Shown: positions 55,445 to 64,000 of the stretch, piece after piece | Position numbering within the stretch: the first letter of the stretch is position 1 | Layout of the letters: each line of letters starts with the position of its first letter | Assembly: GCF_000336775.1 (NCBI RefSeq) | Contig: NZ_AOLJ01000019.1 | Coordinates: 40,565-104,564, forward strand | Length of the DNA: 64,000 nt | Direction of reading: 5' to 3' | Origin: Haloferax gibbonsii ATCC 33959 | GTDB lineage: Archaea; Halobacteriota; Halobacteria; Halobacteriales; Haloferacaceae | The notes under the pieces: generated by a model | Seen by the model: only the letters and a program-made list of their open reading frames with translations | What the model was told of the DNA's origin: nothing | Database searches by the model: none | Translations under genes and position numbers: made by a program

Positions 55445-55535
55445 CGTCACCTCGGCGGGCGCGGAGCGCCTCGGTGATGTCGGCTTCGGTCGTCTCGTAG
55501 GCGGCGGCGCGAGCGAAAAGCGACTCCCAACTCAT
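55437..55535 (-). CDS. Mini-protein (32 aa) upstream of and overlapping the PIN gene
   Basis: ATG 55535 encodes MSWESLFARAAAYETTEADI and then TEALRARRGDDA, stop TGA at 55437. The amphipathic helical pattern and overlap with the PIN start suggest a partner or antitoxin-like peptide. I have an impression that similar mini-proteins (M-x-W-x-x-L-x-x-R) occur before PIN genes in other haloarchaea, but cannot check this. Confidence 0.55.
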   Translation of the reverse strand: MSWESLFARAAAYETTEADITEALRARRGDDA

Positions 55536-55675
55536 GTCCGTCACCACGGGACGGCTCGAAAAGAATCCGACGCAACCGGTTTCGGACTCGAACCGTTACG
55601 ATTCTCTGGTATTGAAATTGTTTGTGATTACGTTGCGTGGGAAACAGTTAATCCGCGTTCGGCGAACCACAATGC

Positions 55676-56704
55676 ATGGCGATAGAGCGACGGCGTTTCT
55701 TACAGGCTGCTGGTGTCGGCGCGGTTCTCGGACTGAGCGGATGCACGGGGAACGCGAATCCCCCGCAGGCGAACAACGGGACCACAGAGGAGTCTCAGGG
55801 GAGCCAAAGCGGGAGCGGCGCGACCCAGGAACTGACGCTGGCGACGACGACGAGCACCTACGACACGGGCCTGCTCGACGCGCTGAACCCGGTGTTCGAA
55901 GAGAAGTTCAACGCCCGCGTGAAGACCATCTCGCAGGGGACCGGCGCGGCCATCGAGACGGCGCGGAACGGCGACGCGGACGTGATTCTCGTCCACGCCC
56001 GCGGCGCGGAAGACGAGTTCCTGCGAGAGGGCTACGGCGTCAACCGCCGCGACGTGATGTTCAACGACTTCGTCGTCGTCGGCCCGGCCGACGACCCCGC
56101 CGGCATCTCGGGGATGTCGAGCGCGGCCGACGCCTTCGCGACCATCGCGGACGCCGAGGCGACGTTCGTCTCCCGCGGCGACGACTCGGGGACGAACAAG
56201 AAGGAACTCCTCATCTGGGAGGCCGCCGGCGTCGAACCGTCGGGGACGTGGTACCGCGAAATCGGCAAGGGCATGGGCGACACGCTCGTGCAGGCCGACC
56301 AGTCGGGCGCGTACACGCTCGCCGACCGCGGGACGTTCCTCGCGACGCAGGACAACATCGACCTCGAAATCCATGTGCAGGGCCCGCTCAAGGGTGGCCC
56401 GACCATCCTGAAGAACCCCTACGGCGTCATCCCGGTCAACCCCGCGAAGTACCCCGACGTGAACTACTCGCTGGCGATGGCCTACGCCGGCTTCCTCACG
56501 AGCCCCGAGGGACAGGAGATGATCAGCAACTACACGGCGAACGGGTCGCAGCTGTTCTTCCCCAACGCGCTCTCTGAGGACCCGCAGTTCGGCCAGTACG
56601 TCCCCGAGAACTACGACGGCGGGGAGAACGCCTCGTCGTCGGCGTCGGTCTCCGACGCCCAGTTCGAGTCGTGGGTGGCACAGCACGTCCCCGAGGACTT
56701 TTAG
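55676..56704 (+). CDS. tupA: Tungstate/molybdate-type ABC transporter substrate-binding protein (TupA-like)
   Basis: A 342-residue exported lipoprotein: [18 protein letters not shown] then lipobox SGC (Tat). The binding core has [40 protein letters not shown] and [12 protein letters not shown], signatures of the TupA/WtpA-like anion binding proteins. It is the first gene of a three-gene ABC operon. Tungstate is favoured over molybdate by the TTTS motif; sulfate or another oxyanion remains possible. Confidence 0.88.
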   Translation: MAIERRRFLQAAGVGAVLGLSGCTGNANPPQANNGTTEESQGSQSGSGATQELTLATTTSTYDTGLLDALNPVFEEKFNARVKTISQGTGAAIETARNGDADVILVHARGAEDEFLREGYGVNRRDVMFNDFVVVGPADDPAGISGMSSAADAFATIADAEATFVSRGDDSGTNKKELLIWEAAGVEPSGTWYREIGKGMGDTLVQADQSGAYTLADRGTFLATQDNIDLEIHVQGPLKGGPTILKNPYGVIPVNPAKYPDVNYSLAMAYAGFLTSPEGQEMISNYTANGSQLFFPNALSEDPQFGQYVPENYDGGENASSSASVSDAQFESWVAQHVPEDF

Positions 56705-56728
56705 TCCGACCGGACCCCACCACCGCCC

Positions 56729-57427
56729 GTGTTCGCCCTCGGCGACCTGAACCTCACCTACCTCGTCAGCATCACGGCCGTCTCGCTGTACGTGAGCACC
56801 GCGGCGGTCGCGCTGAGCGCCGCGCTCGGCCTCCCAATCTCGCTGGCGGTCGGGTTCCGCGACTTCTACGGGAAGTCGGTCGTCACCTCCGTCATCTCGA
56901 CGGGGATGGGCTTTCCGAGCGTCGTCGTCGGCCTCGTCGTCCTCTTGGCGCTGTCCCGCTCGGGACCGCTCGGGACGTTCGACCTGCTGTTTACCCCCGA
57001 GGCGATGATTCTCTCGCAGACCATCCTCGCGCTCCCCGTCCTCGTGAGCGTCTCGCTGTCGGCGGTCCAGTCGGTTCCACAGGACCTCAGAGACGCCGCC
57101 TTCGCCGCCGGCGGCACCTCGACCGACGTCGCCCTGTTGGTCGTCCGCGAGGCGCGCTACGGCATCGTCACGGCGCTTCTGGCCGCCTACGGCCGCGCCA
57201 TCAGCGAGGTCGGCTCCGTGCTCATCGTCGGCGGCAACATCGTCTTCTCGGACAGCACGTCGTTCACCCGGACGCTCACGACGGCCATCACCGTCGAAGC
57301 GCGGAAGGGGAACATCGAGACGGGCATCGCGCTCGGAGCCATCCTGCTCGCGCTCGTCCTCGGCGTGAACGCCCTCGGCGCGCGCTTCCGCGACCGGACC
57401 CCCGGACGGAACGGGAGGGGACGATGA
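56729..57427 (+). CDS. tupB: Tungstate-type ABC transporter permease (TupB-like)
   Basis: A 232-residue permease with GTG start and ~6 helices. The EAA-type loop [20 protein letters not shown], followed by [20 protein letters not shown] and [12 protein letters not shown], contacts the ATPase. It begins 24 nt after tupA and overlaps tupC by 4 nt (ATGA), so all three are one operon. Confidence 0.9.
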   Translation: MFALGDLNLTYLVSITAVSLYVSTAAVALSAALGLPISLAVGFRDFYGKSVVTSVISTGMGFPSVVVGLVVLLALSRSGPLGTFDLLFTPEAMILSQTILALPVLVSVSLSAVQSVPQDLRDAAFAAGGTSTDVALLVVREARYGIVTALLAAYGRAISEVGSVLIVGGNIVFSDSTSFTRTLTTAITVEARKGNIETGIALGAILLALVLGVNALGARFRDRTPGRNGRGR

Positions 57428-58290
57428 CGACCGAGAGACCCGGAACCGGCGGGCCCGGTGTCGGCGAGTCCGACGGGTCCACCGCACCCGACCCGGCGTC
57501 GAACGGGGCGGGGCGCGGCGGGACCCGACTCGCGGCTCACGACCTCGGCCACGGCTTCGGCAACGGCGCGGTGCTGGAAGACATCTCGCTGGCCGTCGAA
57601 CCGGGGGAGATTCTCGCCGTCGTCGGTCCCTCGGGGACGGGCAAGACGACGCTCTTCCGACTGCTCGCCATGTTCGAGCGTCCCGACGAGGGGACGGTCG
57701 AGGTCGGCGGCGACGACGTATGGGACCTCCCCGAAGCGCGCCGACTGGCGGTCAGACGGCGAATCGGGATGGCGTTCCAGACGCGGAGTCTCTTCTCGAC
57801 GACGGTCGAAGAGAACGTCTCTTACGGCCTCCGAGTCCGCCGGTCGTGGTCGGCTCGCATCCGCGACGCGGTCGAAGGGCTGTTCGGTCGCGACGAGCCG
57901 TCGGACACGGTCGAAAAGGCGCTTCGGACCGTCGGGATGTTCGACAAGGTCGACCGCGACGCCGGGTCGCTGTCGGCGGGCGAGGCCCAGCGCGTCGCCA
58001 TCGCGCGGGCGCTCGCACCCGACCCGGACGTGTTACTGCTGGACGAACCGACCTCGAACCTCGACCCGCGGAACACCGCCGCCATCGAGTCGGCGATGCG
58101 GGCGGCACGGGACCGCGGCATCGCCGTCGCACTCGCGACTCACGACATGCAGCAGGCCCGGCGGGTGTCAGACCGGACGGCCGTCATCCTCGGCGGGACG
58201 TGCATCGAATCGGGACCGACCGACGAGGTGTTCGAGTCGCCGGACGACGACCGGGTCCGCCAGTTCGTCGAGGGGAAACTCGTCTACTGA
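57424..58290 (+). CDS. tupC: Tungstate-type ABC transporter ATP-binding protein (TupC-like)
   Basis: A 288-residue ABC ATPase. Walker [13 protein letters not shown], signature [15 protein letters not shown], Walker [16 protein letters not shown] and H-loop LATHDM are all intact. An extra ~38-residue Gly/Pro/Ser N-terminal tail precedes the ABC core, unusual for the family. The start is the ATG overlapping tupB's stop. Confidence 0.9.
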   Translation: MTTERPGTGGPGVGESDGSTAPDPASNGAGRGGTRLAAHDLGHGFGNGAVLEDISLAVEPGEILAVVGPSGTGKTTLFRLLAMFERPDEGTVEVGGDDVWDLPEARRLAVRRRIGMAFQTRSLFSTTVEENVSYGLRVRRSWSARIRDAVEGLFGRDEPSDTVEKALRTVGMFDKVDRDAGSLSAGEAQRVAIARALAPDPDVLLLDEPTSNLDPRNTAAIESAMRAARDRGIAVALATHDMQQARRVSDRTAVILGGTCIESGPTDEVFESPDDDRVRQFVEGKLVY

Positions 58291-58372
58291 ACGCGGGAGG
58301 CGAACGGCAATCCCGGCAGTGGTATAACAGCAGATATTGCACGTAGATAGCGTGTGACCCCTGTCTGACGCA

Positions 58373-58380
58373 GATTTAAG
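58373..58380 (+). promoter_or_regulatory. TATA-like box in the tupC-trkA gap
   Basis: gatttaag lies 22-29 nt before an ATG at 58402, the spacing of a leaderless haloarchaeal transcript. It is followed by a gtacgtac palindrome. Confidence 0.4.
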
Positions 58381-58401
58381 GTTCCCCGTACGTACCCGAG
58401 T

Positions 58402-58632
58402 ATGGGGCGCGCACTCGGCCTCAGTTCCCATCCTCCCACCGGCGCGCCCGGCACGAAAACCACCACCACCATCGTCGTTCTGGTTCCCCCGGTACGACAT
58501 GCGGCGCCGCCACCACGGCGCTGTTTTCCGAAACAAATTACACCGCAGAGAAGCCTTTCGACCGGCGAACGTCGGCGCGGCGTCAGCCGAGTAGTTTCGA
58601 CCGAACCCGTTCCAACGCGTTTCGCTCCGTGA
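58402..58632 (+). CDS. Leader-like short ORF (candidate)
   Basis: The ATG begins a frame containing KTTTTIVVLVPPVRH at residues 19-33 (four successive ACC codons at 58459-58470) and then a GC-rich hairpin. The frame runs on to a stop at 58632, antisense to trkA, so translation to the end is doubtful. Codons in the first 30 residues are plausible. See the finding on this locus. Confidence 0.22.
   Translation: MGRALGLSSHPPTGAPGTKTTTTIVVLVPPVRHAAPPPRRCFPKQITPQRSLSTGERRRGVSRVVSTEPVPTRFAP
58504..58521 (+). terminator. GC hairpin followed by TGTTTT
   Basis: GCGCCG-CCACCA-CGGCGC forms a 6-bp stem, extendable with G-U pairs, followed by TGTTTTCC. It could stop the short + strand transcript before it enters trkA. 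Confidence 0.4.
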
Positions 58633-59236
58633 GCAGCGCGAGTTGGTCGCCGGGTTCGACGACGGTCCCCGGAAGCGGAATCGTCATCGGCTCGCGCTCC
58701 CGGCCGTGGGCGTAGACGCGACCGTCCGCGCCGAGGTCGATGTTGGCGACGTGGTCGCCGACGACGGGTGCGCCGTCGGGGACGGTTACCGTCGTCAGTC
58801 GGAGCTGGTCGGTGAGGTCGCCGATGGCGTTGAAGTCGCCGCCGAGGAGCGCCGTCTTCGCGCCGGCCGCGCCGAGGCGTTCGGGGTAGATAATCTCGTC
58901 CACGTCGTCGGCGTAGCGCTCGTAAATCTCCTGGCGGTAGTCCTCGCTGATGCGCATGACCGTCCGGCAGTCGTACTCCTTTCCGAGCATGCAGGCCGCG
59001 AAGTTGATGTTCGGGTCGCCGGTCAGCCCGCCGACGGCGTCTGCGCCCTCGACGCCCGCCTCCCGCAGGACGCTCTCGGTCCCGCCGTCGCCGAGAACCG
59101 CCTCGAAGCCCTCGTCGCGGGCGCGGTCGACCTTCTTGTCGTTGTTGTCGACGACCGTCACGTCGTGGCCCTCCTCCCGGAGCACGCGGGCGGTCCGTGA
59201 ACCCACGCGGCCGTAGCCAACGATAACGAATTTCAT
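58583..59236 (-). CDS. TrkA-family potassium uptake regulator
   Basis: A 217-residue RCK-type protein: TrkA-N (FVIVGYGRVGSRTARVLREE, with the NAD site and DNNDKKV) and TrkA-C (VTVPDGAPVVGDHVANIDLG). It gates a K+ transporter through nucleotide binding. The ATG 59236 (MKFVIVGYG) is the family start; an earlier in-frame ATG at 59251 is less likely. No transporter subunit gene is adjacent. Confidence 0.92.
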   Translation of the reverse strand: MKFVIVGYGRVGSRTARVLREEGHDVTVVDNNDKKVDRARDEGFEAVLGDGGTESVLREAGVEGADAVGGLTGDPNINFAACMLGKEYDCRTVMRISEDYRQEIYERYADDVDEIIYPERLGAAGAKTALLGGDFNAIGDLTDQLRLTTVTVPDGAPVVGDHVANIDLGADGRVYAHGREREPMTIPLPGTVVEPGDQLALLTERNALERVRSKLLG

Positions 59237-59277
59237 GGTAGTAGTATGCACACCGGATGGCTAAAAGATGGCCCCCG

Positions 59278-59895
59278 TCAGGGTCGAGTCCGTTCGAGTC
59301 GCTCCGTGACCGAATCGATGGTGTCCGCGAGTGACGGCGTCCCGAAGAGGGCGACGAGCACCGCGCCGACCGTGTCGAAGACGAGGTCGACGATAGTGTC
59401 GCCGAGACCGTACTGAACGAGGACGGCCTCCGAGCCGACGGCGTCGGCGGCGAGTCGCGCACCGAACTCGAGTACCTCCCAGAACACGCCGGCCGCGAGC
59501 GTGAAAAGCAGGATGTAGACGAACATGAAGCGGTCGGGGAGGTAGACGGTCTCGGTGTACTCGTCGACGGCCCGCGCGGTGACGTAACCGACCGCCGCGA
59601 CCACGGTCGCCGAGAGCGTGTGGGTGACGTGGTCCCACCAGTCGATGTAGTGGTACGGGCCGAGCATGCCGATGGCGTGGAGCAACACCGCCAGCGCCAG
59701 CCAGAGGCCGAGAAGCGGGTGGAGCCGAATCTGCCAGTCGCGGCGGAGCACCGCGGGGAGGAACGTCGCCGCCAGCGCGAGCACGGCGTTGACGGCGACG
59801 CTCAGGTTCCGCGTGTAGAGACCGACGAGGAAGATACACACGATGATGGCCTGAATCGCCCGTCCCGCGAGTCGCTCGATTCGACTGGGGACCAT
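59278..59895 (-). CDS. DUF2238/YjdF-like membrane protein
   Basis: A 205-residue protein with ~5-6 helices: AGRAIQAIIVCIFLVGLYTR, PLLGLWLALAVLLHAIGML, and the conserved polar motifs IDWWDHVTHTLSATVVA and FWEVLEFGARLAADA. These HTLSA and WE-FG motifs mark the YjdF/DUF2238 family. Activity unknown. It sits upstream of trkA in the same direction (41-nt gap). Confidence 0.82.
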   Translation of the reverse strand: MVPSRIERLAGRAIQAIIVCIFLVGLYTRNLSVAVNAVLALAATFLPAVLRRDWQIRLHPLLGLWLALAVLLHAIGMLGPYHYIDWWDHVTHTLSATVVAAVGYVTARAVDEYTETVYLPDRFMFVYILLFTLAAGVFWEVLEFGARLAADAVGSEAVLVQYGLGDTIVDLVFDTVGAVLVALFGTPSLADTIDSVTERLERTRP

Positions 59896-59993
59896 TGCGG
59901 TGTGCTACGACCTGAGCAGCCTAAATTCGACCGTGAGACTAGCTAGCACGACCACCGACATCGTTTTTCCTCCAGATTGCATACGCCCCATCG

Positions 59994-60605
59994 ATGATGG
60001 CCACCACTCACGCCCTCGCGGGTGTCGTCCTCGGCACCGCCGTGTGGGCGCTGGTCCCCGAGGCCGGGATGCTCCCGGTGCTCGCGGCCGCACTCGGCGG
60101 CCTGTTCCCCGACTTCGACCTGTACGCGGGCCACCGGAAGACCCTCCACTTCCCCGTGTACTTCAGCGCGCTCGCCGTGCCCGCGGTAGCGGTCGCCGCG
60201 CTGAACCCGACGACCACGACGCTCGCCGTCGCGCTGTTCCTCGCGGCGGCCGCGCTCCACTCCGCGTCCGACGTGCTCGGCGGCGGCCTCGAACTCAAGC
60301 CGTGGCTCGGCACCTCCGAGCGCGCCGTCTACGACCACTGGAACGGCCGGTGGCTCGCCCCGAAGCGCCTGATTCGCTACGACGGCGCGCCCGAGGACCT
60401 CGCGCTGACGCTCGCCTTTGCCGTCCCGCCGGTCCTCGCCTTCGACGGCCTCGCGGAGACGCTCGTCATCGCCGCGGTCGCCGTCTCCGGCGTCTACGTC
60501 CTGCTCCGGAAACCGATGGTCGCCATCGCGGAGACCGCCGTCGCGGCGATACCCGACCACGTCGTCGACTACGTGCCGGAGCGGTTCGTCCGCGACCTCC
60601 GGTAA
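59994..60605 (+). CDS. YdjM-like membrane-bound metal-dependent hydrolase
   Basis: A 203-residue membrane protein of the LexA-binding inner-membrane hydrolase (YdjM) family. Metal ligands: MATTHALAGVVLGT, GGLFPDFDLYAGHRKTLHFP and ALHSASDVLGGG. Three to four helices. The substrate is unknown; members are linked to phospholipid-type substrates. ATGATG start; the first ATG is reported. Confidence 0.85.
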   Translation: MMATTHALAGVVLGTAVWALVPEAGMLPVLAAALGGLFPDFDLYAGHRKTLHFPVYFSALAVPAVAVAALNPTTTTLAVALFLAAAALHSASDVLGGGLELKPWLGTSERAVYDHWNGRWLAPKRLIRYDGAPEDLALTLAFAVPPVLAFDGLAETLVIAAVAVSGVYVLLRKPMVAIAETAVAAIPDHVVDYVPERFVRDLR

Positions 60606-60767
60606 GCGGCACCCGTTTTCGAGGCGTCTCGACCGCCAATTCTCCGGGTTTCAGCGCCGCTTCCGTTCCGAACCGACAGCCGTTTCGAACCGACAGCCTG
60701 CGAGGGGGCCGACCGGGACAAGACACTTATCTGACGGCCGCGCGGTCGAACTCACCCGAGTTCCAGA

Positions 60768-61379
60768 ATGACAGACCAACGACGCGCCGTCAGAGACGCG
60801 TACGACCGCCTCGCGGACGACTACCTCGACCAGCGGAGCGACGACGCGCCCGCGGTGCTCGACGAGTTCGCCGACGCCCTCGACCCGGACGCGCGGGTGC
60901 TCGACGCCGGCTGCGGGCAGGGAACGCCCGTGACGGACGCTCTCGCGGCCGACTTCGACGTGGTCGGCGTCGACTTCTCCCGCGAGCAACTGCGCCGCGC
61001 CCGCCGAGACGTGCCGGCGGCGCGGTTCGCACAGGGAGACATGACCGCGCTTCCGGTCCGGTCGGACTCCTTCGACGCCGTCTGCGCGTTCTATTCCGTC
61101 ATCCACGTCCCAATCGCGGAACACGAGCGGGTGTTCGCGGAGTTCGCCCGCGTCCTCCGGCCCGGCGGCACCCTGCTTTCGACCGTCGGCGGCGAGGCGT
61201 GGACCGGGTCGAACCCCGACTGGCTCGACAGCGGCGTCGAGATGCGCTGGAGCTTCCCCGACATCGACGAGACCTACGAGACGCTCGATTCGACCGGGTT
61301 CGCGGTCGAATCCGAGTTCGTCGTGGACGACGAACTGGGGAGCCAGTACCCGTTCGTGTTAGCGCGATACGAGAGCTGA
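60768..61379 (+). CDS. Class I SAM-dependent methyltransferase
   Basis: A 203-residue methyltransferase. Motif I VLDAGCGQGTPVTDALA, motif II-like VVGVDFSREQL, FAQGDMTALPVRSDSFD and LRPGGTLLSTVGGE are typical of UbiE/Methyltransf_11. The substrate is not evident. A TATA-like acttatc is ~40 nt upstream of the ATG. It is convergent with the MFS gene. Confidence 0.88.
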   Translation: MTDQRRAVRDAYDRLADDYLDQRSDDAPAVLDEFADALDPDARVLDAGCGQGTPVTDALAADFDVVGVDFSREQLRRARRDVPAARFAQGDMTALPVRSDSFDAVCAFYSVIHVPIAEHERVFAEFARVLRPGGTLLSTVGGEAWTGSNPDWLDSGVEMRWSFPDIDETYETLDSTGFAVESEFVVDDELGSQYPFVLARYES

Positions 61380-61408
61380 GACGGCTATTTTAGCGGGGAA
61401 GGCGCGTC

Positions 61409-62731
61409 TCAGTCGGTCGGTTTCGCGGTCGGAGACGGGGGCGCATCGGCGCGGGCCTCCCGCCGATGGAGCAGGTACGCACAGCACACCGCGACGACGC
61501 CCGCGGCGGTGGCGATGCCGAACGCGACGCGGTAGCCGGTCGGCGTGTAGACCCGCGCGCCGGCCACCGTCTCGCCCGTCCAGTAGGCGTCGAGGGCGAG
61601 ACCCATCACCGCCGGAAACAGCGCCGCGCCGAAGTAGCCCATGCTGTTTATCGCGCCCGTGACCGTCGCGCTCGCGGTGGCGTCGTGGCGCTCCTTGGCG
61701 ACCGTGAAGGCGATGACGGCCCCGCCCATGACGAACAGCGCCGAAAACAGCAGGACGCCGACCACCAACAGCGGCGGCGTCACGAGGAGGAAGACGAGCC
61801 CGTACGCGAGGGTGAAGACGACACAGGAGGCGACGATGAGTTCGGTGCGGTAGCCGATGCGGTCCGAGAGCGTCCCCAGCACGGGCGACCCGAGGAGGAA
61901 GCCGACGTTGCCGACGAAGACGAAAAGCGAGGCCGTCCGGACCGACACGTCGTAGAGGTCGGCGATGTAGGGCACGCCCCACAGGCCGGTGACGGTGAAG
62001 TTCGTGCCCAAGACGAGAAACAGCATCGTCCCCATCAGCCACGTCTCGCCCTCGCGGAGGACGCGCTTCGTGTTCTCGACGACCGTCCCGAGTTCGACCG
62101 ACGACGCGGGCGGGCGGACGCCGTCGAGGGGGTCGAACCCGGCGTCTCGCGGTCGGTCGCGGACCGCGAGGTACGTCACGACGGCGAGGCCGACGCCGCC
62201 GACGCCGACCCCGAGGAGCACCGAACGCCAGCCGACCGAGTCGATTGCGACCGCGAGCGGCGTCGTCGCCAGCACGCCGCCCATGCCCGCCGCGGCGACG
62301 GTCCACCCGGTCATCGTGGCGAACTCGTCCGGCCGGTACCAGTTGGCGAGGAACCGAAGCGTGGCCGTGTAGAGGACGCTCCCGCCGAGACCGAGGAGCG
62401 CCCGCGAGGCGAACGCCACCCCGTAGGTCGGCGCGAGCGCGAAGCCGAAGACGCCGAGCGCCATCACGGCGAGCCCGCCGGCGGCGACCCGGCGCGACCC
62501 CGCGCGGTCCACGAGGATGCCCGCCGGGAGCTGCAGGCCGGCGTAGATGTAGAAAAAGGAGGCGTGGAGCATGCCGAGTTCCGCGCCGGTCGTGTCGAAC
62601 GTCCGCGCGAGGTCGTCGGCGAGGACCGCCGAGGTGACGCGATGAAAGCTGACGAGGAGAAAGCCCGTCGTCAGGAGCGCCCAGAGCGCCCACCGGACGC
62701 GGGTCGGTCCGAACCGCGAAAGCCGTGTCAT
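61409..62731 (-). CDS. MFS transporter
   Basis: A 440-residue, 12-helix major-facilitator protein. The loop between helices 2 and 3 has AGILVDRAGSRRVAAGG (GXXXDRXGRR motif A). GLGGSVLYTATLRFLANWYR is in helix 4-5. The sugar-phosphate/organic anion branch looks nearest, but the substrate is not determinable. It lacks the NarK/NasA nitrate signatures, so it does not replace the missing nitrate transporter. A TATA-like catttac on the minus strand is upstream. Confidence 0.88.
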   Translation of the reverse strand: MTRLSRFGPTRVRWALWALLTTGFLLVSFHRVTSAVLADDLARTFDTTGAELGMLHASFFYIYAGLQLPAGILVDRAGSRRVAAGGLAVMALGVFGFALAPTYGVAFASRALLGLGGSVLYTATLRFLANWYRPDEFATMTGWTVAAAGMGGVLATTPLAVAIDSVGWRSVLLGVGVGGVGLAVVTYLAVRDRPRDAGFDPLDGVRPPASSVELGTVVENTKRVLREGETWLMGTMLFLVLGTNFTVTGLWGVPYIADLYDVSVRTASLFVFVGNVGFLLGSPVLGTLSDRIGYRTELIVASCVVFTLAYGLVFLLVTPPLLVVGVLLFSALFVMGGAVIAFTVAKERHDATASATVTGAINSMGYFGAALFPAVMGLALDAYWTGETVAGARVYTPTGYRVAFGIATAAGVVAVCCAYLLHRREARADAPPSPTAKPTD

Positions 62732-62825
62732 GGCTCAGGCGACATCGCGTGCGTGTAAATGTCTATCGTGGATATTCGTGTGAGATGCTGCGGGTAAGCG
62801 GTGGTCCGTTCCCGTTCCCGTTTCC

Positions 62826-62850
62826 GACCCGACCCGACCCGACCCGACCG
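62826..62850. repeat. Tandem gaccc repeat
   Basis: Four perfect gaccc units followed by gaccg, preceded by two cgttcc-type units. A simple slippage repeat in the MFS-pectinesterase gap. Confidence 0.7.
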
Positions 62851-62904
62851 TGAGTTCCTCCGCTATCCCCCAAGCGTATATCGGCGGCACGTTACGTACG
62901 TGCC

Positions 62905-63891
62905 ATGCTCGCGTCTCTCACTCTCGCGTTGATTTCGCTCGGCGTCGCCGTCGGACTGCTCGGCACGCTCGCCGAAACCGACGATCCCGACGAGTACGAT
63001 TACGTCGTCGCGAAGGACGGCACCGGCGACTACGAGACGATTCAGGCCGCTATCGACGGCGCGAAGTCGTTCCCGCCGGACCGAATCCGAATCCTCGTCC
63101 GGGACGGCGTGTACGACGAGAAGGTCGAAGTCCACGCGTGGAACCCCGACATCACCCTCGTCGGCGAGAGCGCCGAGGGGACGGTCATCACCCACGGTGA
63201 CCACTTCGAGAGAATCGACCGCGGCCGCAACAGTACCTTCTTCACCTACACGCTGAAGGTCCGCGGCAACGACTTCCGCGCCCGCGACCTGACCGTCGAG
63301 AACAGCGCCGGCCCGGTCGGACAGGCCGTTTCGATCCACGTGGACGCCGACCGGGCGAGCTTCGAGAACTGTCGCTTCCTCGGCCACCAAGACACCGTCT
63401 ACGCCGCCGGCGAGGGCGCGCGCCAGTACTTCTCGGACTGCTACGTCGAGGGGACGACCGACTTCATTTTCGGCGGTGCGACCGCCGTCTTCGAGGACTG
63501 CCGCGTCCACTCGAAAGCCGACTCGTACGTGACGGCGGCCTCGACGCCCGAGAGCGAGCCCTTCGGTTTCGTCTTTCTCGACTGCGAACTGACCGCCGAC
63601 GCCGACGTGTCCGAGGTGTATCTCGGCCGCCCGTGGCGGAATCACGCCCGGACCGCGTTTATTCGCACGCGGATGGGCTCGCACGTCGTCCCCGTCGGCT
63701 GGCACAACTGGTCGCGTCCGGAAGCCGAGGAGACGGTCGAATACGCGGAGTACGACAGCCGAGGCCCGGGTTCGGAGGGCGAGCGGGTCTCGTGGGCGAC
63801 GGCGTTGGCCGAGGACGAGGTCGGGAGGTACTCGAAGGCGAACGTGTTGGGTTCGGAGGATGCTGGTGAGTGGTGGGACTGGGAGGAGTGA
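62905..63891 (+). CDS. Pectinesterase-like protein
   Basis: A 328-residue right-handed beta-helix protein of the pectin methylesterase family. Active-site segments are FLGHQDTVYA (QD), YVEGTTDFIFGGATAVFEDC (nucleophile Asp in DFIFG) and LGRPWRNHA (Arg). The N-terminus has a hydrophobic helix (ASLTLALISLGVAVGLLGTL) for export or anchoring. It demethylates pectin-like polymers, implying use of plant or algal material. A gtatat box about 24-29 nt upstream suggests a leaderless transcript. Confidence 0.85.
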   Translation: MLASLTLALISLGVAVGLLGTLAETDDPDEYDYVVAKDGTGDYETIQAAIDGAKSFPPDRIRILVRDGVYDEKVEVHAWNPDITLVGESAEGTVITHGDHFERIDRGRNSTFFTYTLKVRGNDFRARDLTVENSAGPVGQAVSIHVDADRASFENCRFLGHQDTVYAAGEGARQYFSDCYVEGTTDFIFGGATAVFEDCRVHSKADSYVTAASTPESEPFGFVFLDCELTADADVSEVYLGRPWRNHARTAFIRTRMGSHVVPVGWHNWSRPEAEETVEYAEYDSRGPGSEGERVSWATALAEDEVGRYSKANVLGSEDAGEWWDWEE

Positions 63892-63979
63892 GAGTGCGAG
63901 TGGGGCGGTTCAGTCTCAACCGGAATCCAGTAACTGCTCGGCGACGAGACGCCTCGCTCGATAGTTAGATTCCGAGAAG

Positions 63980-64000
63980 AGCCTAGGCCGGGATTTGAAC
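63980..64000 (-). tRNA. 3' end of a tRNA gene (rest beyond window)
   Basis: Read leftward, the right edge gives GTTCAAATCCCGG (T-loop and 3' T-stem) followed by CCTAGGC, a 7-nt acceptor strand, and discriminator T. This is the canonical 3' half. The acceptor would pair with GCCTAGG. A U73 discriminator fits e.g. tRNA-Cys or tRNA-Thr, but the anticodon is outside the window. Confidence 0.72.

Overview
The window is chromosomal DNA from an extremely halophilic archaeon, most likely a Haloferax. The coding sequence is very GC-rich at third positions, the proteins are strongly acidic, and many genes begin about 25 nt after a TATA-like box with no leader. The gene set (archaeal SUI1, aIF2-gamma, Rpo7, Spt4, S24e, fused Kae1-Bud32, Mer/CofE, Bat-type HTH regulators, many DUF58xx proteins known only from haloarchaea) is haloarchaeal, and the D-2-hydroxyacid dehydrogenase closely resembles the studied Haloferax mediterranei enzyme. 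No tools were run; family names come from reading the translated proteins.

Layout. 0-9 kb: end of a His-rich DUF5810-type gene, DUF5809, a NUDIX hydrolase and a rhodanese; then leftward SUI1, a secreted helical protein, a membrane-tethered HTH protein and a TgpA-type transglutaminase / DUF58 / MoxR cluster. 9-14 kb: mutS-mutL. 14-20 kb: leftward cofE-mer (coenzyme F420) and a phosphoesterase, a NUDIX/eIF2B-like fusion, D-2-hydroxyacid dehydrogenase, EngB. 20-31 kb: two HTH regulators, a 5-formyl-THF cyclo-ligase-like protein, a DUF389 membrane protein, a SIMPL lipoprotein, NOG1, lipoproteins, Tsr3, SerS, an MBL hydrolase. 31-37 kb: acyl-CoA ligase, CPA1 antiporter with TrkA domains, thiolase. 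37-42 kb: leftward nitrate assimilation operon (nasA, a tiny ORF, mobA, then nirA and a small partner) with AT-rich control regions. 42-47 kb: AAA ATPase, lipoproteins, PhnP-like MBL protein with two mini membrane proteins, DUF5787. 47-53 kb: information-processing cluster aIF2-gamma, PIN, rpoE1, spt4, dephospho-CoA kinase, rps24e, kae1-bud32. 53-64 kb: ITP/XTP pyrophosphatase, ACT protein, PIN protein with an overlapping 32-aa partner, tungstate-type ABC transporter, TrkA protein, membrane proteins, methyltransferase, MFS transporter, pectinesterase, and the 3' end of a tRNA gene at the right edge.

Most genes are housekeeping and tightly packed. The points most worth checking are the nas operon (no transporter gene, an 18-codon ORF filling the gap between nasA and mobA, and an in-frame TAG just before the nasA start), a leader-like ORF with its own TATA box and hairpin near 58.4 kb, a cluster of stem-loops at 53.9-54.0 kb, a vestigial thiolase tail next to the intact thiolase, a PIN/mini-protein pair, and several short genes below usual annotation cut-offs.
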